Positions 32,942 through 39,503 of a DNA stretch of 42,963 nt are shown piece by piece (positions within the stretch are counted from its first letter, which is position 1; every line of letters begins with the position of its first letter). The stretch comes from a virus, in the IMG/VR virus record IMGVR_UViG_3300009177_001479, positions 1 to 42,963 of that record; one strand, given 5' to 3'. The translations under genes were made by a program, and so were the position numbers. Under the pieces are notes generated by a model that saw only the letters and a list, made by a program, of their open reading frames with translations, searched no databases and was not told the DNA's origin.

Positions 32942-33605
32942 CCCGGTGCCCTTTGGCTTGTGGGAGTTAGTGCGCGAGCGGCCCTTCATCGGCCATGCCA
33001 CAACCAAGCAAGTCGAGGCGGGGCGATACGTTATCGGCGATATGCCAACCGACGCTCAAGTTGGCTTCGATGTCGCGAGCGATCTTCTAGCGGTTCGATC
33101 TTATGTGATCGGGCTACTGGATAGCCTCTATCGCCGGGGCATTGAGGCACATCCTCGGGAAGCGATGTGGTGGGTTGTCCGGGAAGCATCCCGTGATCCT
33201 CTTATCTTTGCAGCTATCCGGCGCTGGAGCCGCAACCGATACAACGAAGATCGCGGTCCCGCCAGCGTTGGCGCTACTCGCTACTTCGATGAGCTTAGCC
33301 GTGTTGCGATCGAGAATTGCCGCGCCGCCTTGCCGTCAGAGATCGAGAACATCGCTGTGCGGAATGCCGCGTTAAGGGCTTGTGGTCTCGGGCGCTTGAT
33401 CTCCGCTGCGTCGCCAACCATCCATTATCGCAACGGGGGCGAGGTCACGGTGCGAATGCTCTCTGATGTCGTGTTGAGTAGCCGTTGGCCGTGGTGGGCT
33501 TACTGGCTGATCAAAGCGCCAACGTTCATTTCGGTAGAAGCATTCTGCCATTTCAGAAATGAGCAACGGACCTTCTCTGCATCGAACATACAGCACGCCG
33601 GTTAA
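32928..33605 (+). CDS. Unknown helical protein, 225 residues
   Basis: 225-residue protein starting at MTPVSPVPFGLWELVRERP within the end of the HEPN-like gene. It is rich in helices and Arg (EAMWWVVREASRDPLIFAAIRRWSRNR) with a C-terminal hydrophobic section SRWPWWAYWLIKAPTFIS that could touch a membrane. No family was recognised. Its position between the HEPN-like and DUF4238 genes suggests that it acts with them. The next gene starts 11 bases later. Confidence 0.62.
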   Translation: MTPVSPVPFGLWELVRERPFIGHATTKQVEAGRYVIGDMPTDAQVGFDVASDLLAVRSYVIGLLDSLYRRGIEAHPREAMWWVVREASRDPLIFAAIRRWSRNRYNEDRGPASVGATRYFDELSRVAIENCRAALPSEIENIAVRNAALRACGLGRLISAASPTIHYRNGGEVTVRMLSDVVLSSRWPWWAYWLIKAPTFISVEAFCHFRNEQRTFSASNIQHAG

Positions 33606-33616
33606 TCGCTACCATC

Positions 33617-34543
33617 ATGACCGCTCCCCTAATCGGCGCAGCCGCCAAGCATCATTATGTGCCCGAGTTCTATCTTCGCTGGTGGACTGGCGCAGATCGC
33701 AGGCTCGAACGCTACACCAAGCCGCATCCATCCAAGATCACCGTGCGGCGCGTCTTCCCGAGCGAGACAGGCTTCGAGATGAACCTATACCGCTCTCCCG
33801 ATGATGAGCGGCTCGGAACGCCTTGGCTGGAGACGAGCATCTTTCAACGCCTAGACGACCTTGCCGCCCCGGTGCTGAGGAAGCTCAATGCCACCCCGGT
33901 GGCACGGCTCACGGATGCGGAGCGCTCAGCTTGGAGCGTGTTCGTGCGGGCGCTGTTCTATCGCACCCCCGCCACATTGCAGGCCGTTAAGGAGTCAGGC
34001 GTCTATGACTGGCGTAAGGTTGTCGAGAGTGTGGGCGACCGCTACTTGGCGATCAAAGGGCCGAATGCCCCCCCGACGCTGGAGGAGTATATCGCCAACC
34101 AATCAACGCTCGACATCGAAGGTGCCATCCTGCGTGTGCTCCCTTCGGTCCTCGTCGGCGAAAAGGTGGGCCAAGTGCTGAATGACCTTCACTTGCGAGT
34201 GATAGTCACGCCGCCTGATGTTCCGAGCTTCTTGATCTCGGATGACTTTGTGTTGCGCACGAATGGGATCACCGTGCCGGGTGGGCATCTCGCCCTGCCG
34301 ATCTCACCGCGCCGATTGGTTATCATGGCTTGGGAGAAGAGCACCGTAAACGACATAGCGGCGATGAAACCCCGTCACTTGGTCACTCAGGTAAATCAAT
34401 GGATCGTGGGGAGTGCCCGCCATTTCGTCGCAGCTATCGACCAGACACAAGACCGCTTCATTCGAAACCGCTTCGGCAACGATCTCAAGGAGCCGATGTC
34501 GAAGCGAAGTGAGACCTCGCTAGTCAAGCTGTGGAGGCTATGA
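33617..34543 (+). CDS. DUF4238 protein
   Basis: 308-residue protein with the DUF4238 signature at the N-terminus: KHHYVPEFYLRWWTG and then RLERYTKP. The remainder includes WSVFVRALFYRTPATLQAV and LISDDFVLRTNG, also family-like. DUF4238 proteins have no confirmed activity and occur in accessory and defence-like settings. It is the last gene of the run that begins at 31105 and is followed by 140 bases without a convincing gene. Confidence 0.82.
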   Translation: MTAPLIGAAAKHHYVPEFYLRWWTGADRRLERYTKPHPSKITVRRVFPSETGFEMNLYRSPDDERLGTPWLETSIFQRLDDLAAPVLRKLNATPVARLTDAERSAWSVFVRALFYRTPATLQAVKESGVYDWRKVVESVGDRYLAIKGPNAPPTLEEYIANQSTLDIEGAILRVLPSVLVGEKVGQVLNDLHLRVIVTPPDVPSFLISDDFVLRTNGITVPGGHLALPISPRRLVIMAWEKSTVNDIAAMKPRHLVTQVNQWIVGSARHFVAAIDQTQDRFIRNRFGNDLKEPMSKRSETSLVKLWRL

Positions 34544-34683
34544 AAGCACGTGGGAACGGCCTGACCGGCGCGACGCGCGATCGGTAGCAGGAAGATCAGC
34601 GAGAGGTGTGAAGAGGAATAGGCAATTTTTGTTGATTGGAACCGCATGGCCGAACCGCCATTTGCTATCTGGGGGCGAGTCAA

Positions 34684-34947
34684 ATGGCTGGAGCCTATAT
34701 GCAAGATAGTTGGTGTGCGCCGATCGTCAGTCGGCATGGAAATACCGTCAGCGGTGGTGCGGCTCGTAACGTCCGTATCGCAGCCGCTGGTGGCATGGAT
34801 ACGATCGTTCAAAGTGTTGCTAGCTGGGCACTTCAGCAAGCAGAGGACGCCGTGCGACGGCAGCGCAAGAGCGCAAAGAAGCTCATGGCCCTTCCCGCGC
34901 AACAGCCATCGGCCAAGCAGCGCCGACTTGAGCAACGGGTCCATTGA
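34684..34947 (+). CDS. Small basic protein, 87 residues
   Basis: 87-residue protein (MAGAYMQDSWCAPIVSRHGN..., with an SWALQQAEDAVRRQRKSAKK helix and a basic C-terminal tail). GGGGG lies 8-9 bases before the ATG at 34684. Its position before the repeat region suggests an accessory or DNA-binding role, but no family was recognised. The frame is moderately supported by composition. Confidence 0.5.
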   Translation: MAGAYMQDSWCAPIVSRHGNTVSGGAARNVRIAAAGGMDTIVQSVASWALQQAEDAVRRQRKSAKKLMALPAQQPSAKQRRLEQRVH

Positions 34948-35044
34948 GGTAACTGCACCCGATGAACCGACCTGCGTAGGCGCTCCCTTCCGCAAGCACG
35001 ACATCGGGCGCAATGCCCCCGCTCATGCCCTCGATCATTTTTTA

Positions 35045-35141
35045 AGACGCGCAAGCCTCGTGACTTCGAGCCAGATTGATACCTTGGACTTCGAGCACGA
35101 AACAAAATTTCAGACGCGCAAGCCTCGTAGTGACTTCGAGC
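35045..35141. repeat. Pair of 27-30 bp direct repeats
   Basis: AGACGCGCAAGCCTCG, then an optional TAG, then TGACTTCGAGC, occurs at 35045-35071 and 35112-35141. A partial third copy, GACTTCGAGCA, is at 35088-35098. The repeats could be iterons or protein sites. Confidence 0.7.
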
Positions 35142-35162
35142 AGGCATGTGAGCGCAGCGAGC

Positions 35163-35253
35163 TTGTCTTGTGTATTATACATAAGCCCGCTCGGGCTGGT
35201 GTCTTGTGTATTATACCAATTAACTAAGACATCACTGGTATAATACACAAGAC
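35163..35253. repeat. Three copies of a 16-bp site, two direct and one inverted
   Basis: GTCTTGTGTATTATAC occurs at 35165-35180 and 35201-35216, and its exact inverse GTATAATACACAAGAC at 35238-35253. The last two form an 18-bp inverted repeat (with CCA/TGG) around a 19-base spacer. Between the first two lies AGCCCG-CT-CGGGCT. The composition and arrangement fit an origin, partition, resolution or operator site. Confidence 0.7.
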
Positions 35254-35257
35254 AATA

Positions 35258-36172
35258 TCAGCCCCCCGATTGCGCGATACGCCCCGTGGCCCATGTCTGC
35301 ATCTTCGTCGATTGGAGATCGGTTGCGCGCGACTGTCCCACCACTGTGCTGTGGCGTGGTCCAGAGCGGGTCTCCTTGGTGGTCATCTTGAACGGCTTAC
35401 CCGCACCGTCGAGTGTCGAGCACGCAGGCAGGAGACAGGCGCTATCCGGTCCTGTGACCAGCATGATCGCCTCCACCGTGCGCGCCTCGATCTCAGCGGC
35501 GGAGATTAGGGCGTAATGGTAGGGATGCCAGTGCGTGCCACCACCGGCCTTTGCCGATCGCTTCACGCACAGTCGCGCTATCAATAGCCCCTTGGCTTCT
35601 GCACCCGGTAGCACTTGCTCGACAAGGAACCGCATCTCCTCCGGGTCCATCGCCTTCCACGCTCGCTTCAATCGCGCACGGATTTGGTCTGCGGTGAATA
35701 GGTCGCCGACATTCGCGTAGAAGTCGGGCTGCTTCGTGGTGAGCGGGGTTCGATGTCCCGCCACACTGGCGCGAACGCTTACCGCATATCTGGCGGGACG
35801 CTCCCGGCTATTATCGCCCTCAGCCTTGGTCCGCTGACCGTGAGGTTGGTTGTCCCAGATGCTCAACTCGACGGTGCCGGGATGTGCGGGGAACGCCTTG
35901 AGCGACACCGGCATGGGCGCATCCTTGAAACGCTTGGTAAAGCGTGCCTGAAAGACGCCTGCAAGGGCGCTGTCAGCGTCGATGGCTTTTTCGATGTGGT
36001 CGAGCATCGCTGCGAAGCTCAACGCACCTGTAGGGGCTCCTACGGGGCTTGGGGCGGTATCGTTAGCGGGCTCTCGCGCGGCAAGCATCGCACGCAGTCG
36101 TGTGGTGGCATTTTGGCTTAGTGGCGGCGGAGCGTAAGCGTCGGCTTCGTCGGCCTCTTCGTTATAGTTCAT
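35258..36172 (-). CDS. Unknown protein behind an attenuator-like leader, 304 residues
   Basis: 304-residue soluble protein. The N-terminus is acidic (MNYNEEADEADAYAPPPL), then a helical region with FAAMLDHIEKAIDADSALAGVFQ (about 57-79), and a longer mixed part with LTTKQPDFYANVGDLFTADQIRARLKRAWKAM and VKRSAKAGGGTHWHPYHYA. The ATG at 36172 is preceded by AAGGA at 8 bases. A TAAATA element and a terminator-like hairpin lie upstream. The family is not recognised. It ends against the repeat array, so a role in replication or in binding those repeats can be imagined but is not shown. Confidence 0.65.
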   Translation of the reverse strand: MNYNEEADEADAYAPPPLSQNATTRLRAMLAAREPANDTAPSPVGAPTGALSFAAMLDHIEKAIDADSALAGVFQARFTKRFKDAPMPVSLKAFPAHPGTVELSIWDNQPHGQRTKAEGDNSRERPARYAVSVRASVAGHRTPLTTKQPDFYANVGDLFTADQIRARLKRAWKAMDPEEMRFLVEQVLPGAEAKGLLIARLCVKRSAKAGGGTHWHPYHYALISAAEIEARTVEAIMLVTGPDSACLLPACSTLDGAGKPFKMTTKETRSGPRHSTVVGQSRATDLQSTKMQTWATGRIAQSGG

Positions 36173-36185
36173 GACACAATCCTTC

Positions 36186-36244
36186 AGACAAGAAAAAGCG
36201 CCCGGTAGGGTCATGGTCCCACCGAGCGCCGAGTCTTCTTGTCT
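36186..36244 (-). terminator. Attenuator-like terminator in the leader of the 304-residue gene
   Basis: In the gene's direction, GCGCTCGGTGGG (36229-36218) pairs with the second arm (36210-36198), about 12 bp with two G-T pairs, and is followed by TTTTT. The outer arms AGACAAGAA (36244-36236) and TTCTTGTCT (36194-36186) can extend or compete with the stem. AAGGA and the ATG follow. Confidence 0.7.
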
Positions 36245-36276
36245 AAGGAAGTGCGCCCCACTGTAAGGCACGCAAC

Positions 36277-36282
36277 TATTTA
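36277..36282 (-). promoter_or_regulatory. TAAATA element of the attenuated leader
   Basis: TAAATAGTTGCG lies 104 bases before the ATG at 36172 and upstream of the terminator-like hairpin. Confidence 0.6.
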
Positions 36283-36330
36283 GCTCAATAATTCCTTTGC
36301 TCGCCAAGGGCCATGACTCCCCAAGCCTCG

Positions 36331-36336
36331 TATTTA
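36331..36336 (-). promoter_or_regulatory. Second TAAATA element with a nine-codon frame
   Basis: TAAATACGAGGC is followed by GGGGAG and an ATG at 36314 that opens nine codons (MALGEQRNY) ending at 36285, just before the next TAAATA. It may be a leader peptide or chance. Confidence 0.45.
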
Positions 36337-36427
36337 GCAAGGATGCGCCAAGCGACGCTTAGTTCGCAATATTAAAAGAGGAAGGGTGTTTTTAGACCCT
36401 TATCAAGCGCTGATTTAGCCACTGGCG

Positions 36428-36433
36428 TAAATA
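36428..36433 (+). promoter_or_regulatory. TAAATA element with hairpin before the small membrane protein
   Basis: TAAATA is followed at once by CCAACGGGAC (36434-36443), which pairs with GTCCCGTTGG (36450-36459). The GGAG ribosome site at 36458-36461 overlaps the second arm. Confidence 0.7.
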
Positions 36434-36469
36434 CCAACGGGACACGCACGTCCCGTTGGAGAACTCACG

Positions 36470-36643
36470 ATGTCTACTACCATTACTACCATACTGGCGA
36501 TCAGCATCGCCATATTCTTGTTCCGCGCCTTGATGCGCCAAACTCTTCGAGCCGATCGGGCTGAAGCCGCTTTCGCGAGAGTTGAAGCCACGATCAGGGA
36601 ATGTGAGCGCGCTACGGCCACTAAGCCGAAGGCGGGAGCGTAA
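36470..36643 (+). CDS. Small membrane protein, 57 residues
   Basis: 57-residue protein with one N-terminal membrane helix (MSTTITTILAISIAIFLF) followed by a helical, Glu/Arg-rich tail. GGAG lies 8 bases before the ATG, partly inside a hairpin. The stop overlaps the start of the endonuclease gene (TAATG), so they are translationally coupled. It resembles single-helix phage accessory proteins such as holin-like or spanin-like parts, but nothing is specific. Confidence 0.65.
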   Translation: MSTTITTILAISIAIFLFRALMRQTLRADRAEAAFARVEATIRECERATATKPKAGA

Positions 36644-37242
36644 TGGCTCGCCCTCGCAAGCACCCTCTGCCGACGATCGCCGAGCTTCGTTACTGCTTCG
36701 ACTACGATCCGCAATCCGGTGAAATCCGCACGCGAGCGCGTGAGGGGGACGACGCTTACATCCTCGCGTTCAACCGCCGCTATGCCGGTCGCGTCGTCGG
36801 TTCCGTGATGAACACTGGCTATCGCTGGATCAGGGTGCCCGGTTACGGGACTATGCTGGGGCACCGGCTTGCATGGGCGATCCACCATGGGCGGTGGCCT
36901 ACCGAGATCGACCACCGCGACGGCGATAAGCTCAACAACCGACTCGACAACCTACGCGAGGTCACACGCGCACAGAACAATCACAATCGGCCAACGCGGG
37001 CTCGAAGCGGCTACAAGGGCGTGAAGGCACGCGGCAACAAGTGGGTGGCGTCACTCAAGGCGAACGGCCGCCACCGGCATCTAGGAACCTTTGAGACCCG
37101 CGAGCTTGCTCACGCCGCTTACCAACGGGCTGCACGAGAGCATCACGGTGACTACCTTAACCTTCGCGTGATCCCAGTGGGCTTGGTCTCAGCCGCTTTC
37201 GCAATCAGCATCGCTTCTCAGGGCCGCAGCACCATGCGCTAG
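36643..37242 (+). CDS. HNH endonuclease with AP2 domain
   Basis: 199-residue homing-endonuclease-like protein. The HNH core is at about 68-120: HRLAWAIHHGRWPTEIDH, DGDKLNNRLDNLREVT, RAQNNHN. An AP2-type DNA-binding domain follows (about 124-170): SGYKGVKARGNKWVASLK then RHLGTFETRELAHAAYQRAA. Such genes are often mobile and cut specific sites. It is coupled to the membrane protein gene before it. The last 20 residues are hydrophobic and probably extra. No group I intron was seen around it. Confidence 0.9.
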   Translation: MARPRKHPLPTIAELRYCFDYDPQSGEIRTRAREGDDAYILAFNRRYAGRVVGSVMNTGYRWIRVPGYGTMLGHRLAWAIHHGRWPTEIDHRDGDKLNNRLDNLREVTRAQNNHNRPTRARSGYKGVKARGNKWVASLKANGRHRHLGTFETRELAHAAYQRAAREHHGDYLNLRVIPVGLVSAAFAISIASQGRSTMR

Positions 37243-37356
37243 ATAGCCTTCTAGAAGCTGAGTTCAAAGCGGGCATGGATGACTTACGATTCGAAAATCT
37301 ATAATCAATTATAACTGATTTGCAGTTCGCCTCTTTCCAAAGTCTTCTTAAAAGAT

Positions 37357-37533
37357 TTGACAGGTCGTGGAAATCTGGTAGGTTGCCGCTCGTATAGTTA
37401 GAGCCGATTTACAGGCTCGCGAGCCGCCGTCTCGTCCAAAGCAATGCACGGCACCCCGCTCCTGATCGAATGATCAGGTCGGCTGCGCCGTGGGCAATCC
37501 TGCTTCCGGTCAACGCTTTGGACGGAGATGAAT
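37357..37533 (+). promoter_or_regulatory. Promoter and structured leader of the DUF5131 gene
   Basis: TTGACA (37357-37362) is a possible -35, but no well spaced -10 is evident; TATAGT (37393-37398) is another candidate. The leader has alternative hairpins at GAGCC/GGCTC and GGCTCGCGAGCC (37414-37425), then a long stem CGTCCAAAGC (37433-37442) with GCTTTGGACG (37515-37524) that ends next to GGAG. Inside it, CACGGC/GCCGTG (37447-37452 with 37487-37492), CCG/CGG and CCTGATC/GATCAGG around a GAAT loop make a nested hairpin. No tRNA or known riboswitch was recognised. Confidence 0.6.
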
Positions 37534-38877
37534 ATGTCCAAGAAGTCCGTGCCTTTTGGTTCGTCCGCGATCGAGTGGACCGATGCAACGTGGAACCCCG
37601 TGGTTGGCTGCACCCGCCACTCCGCTGCCTGTGACAACTGCTACGCTATCCGAATGTCGGCGCGACAGCAGGGAATGAACAGTGGCGCTAAGCTGGCTGG
37701 AACTCGCCCGCAATATAGCGGAGTGGTCAAACAGGGTGATTGGACGGGCGTTATCAATGCCGCGCCAGAGCACATCTGGACGAAGCCGTTGCGCACGAAG
37801 AAGCCGACCACCTACTTTTCGAACTCGATGTCCGACCTCTTCCACCAGAACATGGAGGATAAGTGGATCAAGCGCGCCTTCGAGATCATGAATCGCTGCC
37901 CACAGCACAACTTTCAAGTTCTAACGAAGCGTCCATCACGCGCGGTAGCAGCGACAGAGCGCCTTGGTCTCAACTGGTCGGATAACATATGGTTCGGAGC
38001 GTCGATCGGGGAAAACAAGTTCGCGATCAGCTTTGTTCGAGAGCTTCTGAAGGTGCCTGCGGCCATCCGCTTCGTCTCGGCGGAGCCACTGATTACAGCG
38101 CTACCCGATCTTGATGTTTCCGCCGTCGATTGGGTGATTGCAGGAGGGGAAAGTGGTCCTGTTTCTGGTGACCTTCGCCCCGCCGATCCCGATTGGCTGC
38201 GCGATTTGCGAGATCGTTGCGCCGCAGCGGGCACCCCGTTCTTCTTCAAACAGTGGGGCTCTCACAACGCCCTTGGCGAGTTCGTCGGGAAGGCTGATGC
38301 CGGTCATATGCTCGATGGAAAGGAAATCTGGCAGATGCCTGCGAGCGTGTTCGACCGTATGAGCACGATCAATCCCCGTTGGACACGGGTTGCAAGCTCT
38401 ACTGTGAACCGGGCAAAGCAGGGCGTGGTGGCGCTTCGCCCTTACGATCGTGACCTTCTTCGCGACGGTGAATTCTTGTTGGTGGAGCCCGAGGATGGCG
38501 AGCTCGGAACGGTCATAGCGACCGATGATGCGGTTGAGCATTTAGTGCATAAGCTCGGCGCAGCGTCACCTGATGATGCCGCGATGGATAACCCCAATGA
38601 TCAGCATCATACCCGCTATTCGCAAGCAGTGCTCTCCGCCCTTGGGGAGCGGGAGCAGACAGTGGCCGAATTGGTGCGAGTGACGGGCCTGTCTGGCCCT
38701 ACGGTCGCCACACATGCACGGCGATTGGCGCTTGCCGGGAAGGCGATCAAGACCAAGGATCGCCCGCTGAGCTTCGCAGCGATGCCATCGGCTCAGGCGA
38801 TCATCCAGATGCGGTCTCAAGCCGAGGCGATGCTGCAAGAGGCCACAAAATTGCTAGCCTCGCTGGCAGGAGTTTGA
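37534..38877 (+). CDS. DUF5131 (phage Gp37/Gp68 family) protein with a C-terminal winged helix
   Basis: 447-residue protein. The N-terminal 250 residues are DUF5131: IEWTDATWNPVVGC, then the Cys trio C26-x6-C33-x2-C36 ending in NCYA, plus YFSNSMSDLFH and LTKRPSR. The Cys pattern resembles a radical-SAM-like metal site, but no activity is established. An extra C-terminal part has a winged-helix (about 365-415: VLSALGEREQTVAELVRVTG, then GPTVATHARRLALAGKAI) and a helical tail. The ATG at 37534 is used because GGAG lies 6-9 bases upstream; the ATG two codons earlier is too close. It is preceded by a structured leader. Confidence 0.85.
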   Translation: MSKKSVPFGSSAIEWTDATWNPVVGCTRHSAACDNCYAIRMSARQQGMNSGAKLAGTRPQYSGVVKQGDWTGVINAAPEHIWTKPLRTKKPTTYFSNSMSDLFHQNMEDKWIKRAFEIMNRCPQHNFQVLTKRPSRAVAATERLGLNWSDNIWFGASIGENKFAISFVRELLKVPAAIRFVSAEPLITALPDLDVSAVDWVIAGGESGPVSGDLRPADPDWLRDLRDRCAAAGTPFFFKQWGSHNALGEFVGKADAGHMLDGKEIWQMPASVFDRMSTINPRWTRVASSTVNRAKQGVVALRPYDRDLLRDGEFLLVEPEDGELGTVIATDDAVEHLVHKLGAASPDDAAMDNPNDQHHTRYSQAVLSALGEREQTVAELVRVTGLSGPTVATHARRLALAGKAIKTKDRPLSFAAMPSAQAIIQMRSQAEAMLQEATKLLASLAGV

Positions 38878-38903
38878 GCATACCCGACTGGGGACGATCG
38901 TGA

Positions 38904-38947
38904 TGCGAGGGTGACGGGTAGCGTATGTTCTTCCCGTCACCATCGCA
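38904..38947. terminator. Bidirectional terminator-like hairpin
   Basis: GGTGACGGG (38910-38918) pairs with CCCGTCACC (38933-38941), extended by TGCGA/TCGCA after one mismatch. It lies between two convergent genes. T tracts are poor, so a rho-type or simple end stem is possible. Confidence 0.6.
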
Positions 38948-38967
38948 CAAAAGCGGTTAGGCGTAGA

Positions 38968-39453
38968 TCACTGCCAGTTGACGGTGATCGCGCTGCCGTT
39001 CTGAAGCCTCGCGAACCTTAGCACCCGATAGATGCCATCCCCATCGGTATCCACGACATCGCTGGAGATGATATCGCTGAAGCCGAGCCCGCCCACTGTC
39101 ACGGCCTGTGGGGTGCCCCAAGTGCTGGGATAGGCGAGATAGGGGTAACGTCCGCCTGCGCAGTCATAGGTGACCGTCTTGGTGAAGCCGGTGGCTGTCT
39201 CGCTGCTCAGCGCTTTGACATCGATTGCGTCGAGGCTGGTCTTGGATGACACTCCCCAAAAGCGCTTTTGCGGAGCGAGGCTGATACCTGCGGCGAATGC
39301 GTCGCGTGCCGCATCAGTTGCGAAGGTGAGGATGATCCGGGTCCGGTCAACGGGATCAAGTGCCGAAGTCGCTCCCGCCAACATCGCTGAAATGACAGCC
39401 GGGGTGAGGGTGCCGGAGTCGTCGTAAAAAGGGAGTGAGATCGTTCGTGCCAT
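38968..39453 (-). CDS. Putative virion protein, 161 residues
   Basis: 161-residue protein with a strand-rich, low-charge composition (PFYDDSGTLTPAVISAMLAG, LTFATDAARDAFAAGI, GGLGFSDIISSDVVDTDGDG), typical of small tail or head decoration proteins. TAAATA stands 5 bases before the ATG with the same CCAGC spacer as the tail terminator gene, which supports late virion expression. The family was not recognised. Confidence 0.65.
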   Translation of the reverse strand: MARTISLPFYDDSGTLTPAVISAMLAGATSALDPVDRTRIILTFATDAARDAFAAGISLAPQKRFWGVSSKTSLDAIDVKALSSETATGFTKTVTYDCAGGRYPYLAYPSTWGTPQAVTVGGLGFSDIISSDVVDTDGDGIYRVLRFARLQNGSAITVNWQ

Positions 39454-39458
39454 GCTGG

Positions 39459-39464
39459 TATTTA
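39459..39464 (-). promoter_or_regulatory. TAAATA late element of the 161-residue gene
   Basis: TAAATA, then CCAGC, then ATG, identical to the site at 16649-16654. Confidence 0.72.
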
Positions 39465-39490
39465 TTACTGCGCCGCGATCCTCAGTGATT

Positions 39491-39496
39491 TAAATA
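39491..39496 (+). promoter_or_regulatory. TAAATA late element of the repeat-protein gene
   Basis: TTTAAATAAAGGAGCATG: here the spacer is 7 bases and contains a good Shine-Dalgarno, unlike most copies. Confidence 0.65.
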
Positions 39497-39503
39497 AAGG
39501 AGC

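Larger units (their letters stand above)
34948..35257. other. 310-bp non-coding region between convergent gene ends
   Basis: No gene is supported here. The stretch is occupied by the two repeat families listed separately (35045-35141 and 35163-35253). It lies between the ends of the plus-strand 87-residue gene and the minus-strand 304-residue gene. Composition is more AT-rich than the flanks in 35160-35255. Confidence 0.6.

Noticed and set aside
36415-36915. Minus-strand open frame across the HNH gene start
   Set aside because: The plus-strand HNH-AP2 gene has clear domain motifs; the minus frame is only a shadow.
37243-37533. A tRNA or known riboswitch in the DUF5131 leader
   Set aside because: The stems do not match a tRNA cloverleaf or a riboswitch class I recognise; it is reported only as an unclassified structured leader.
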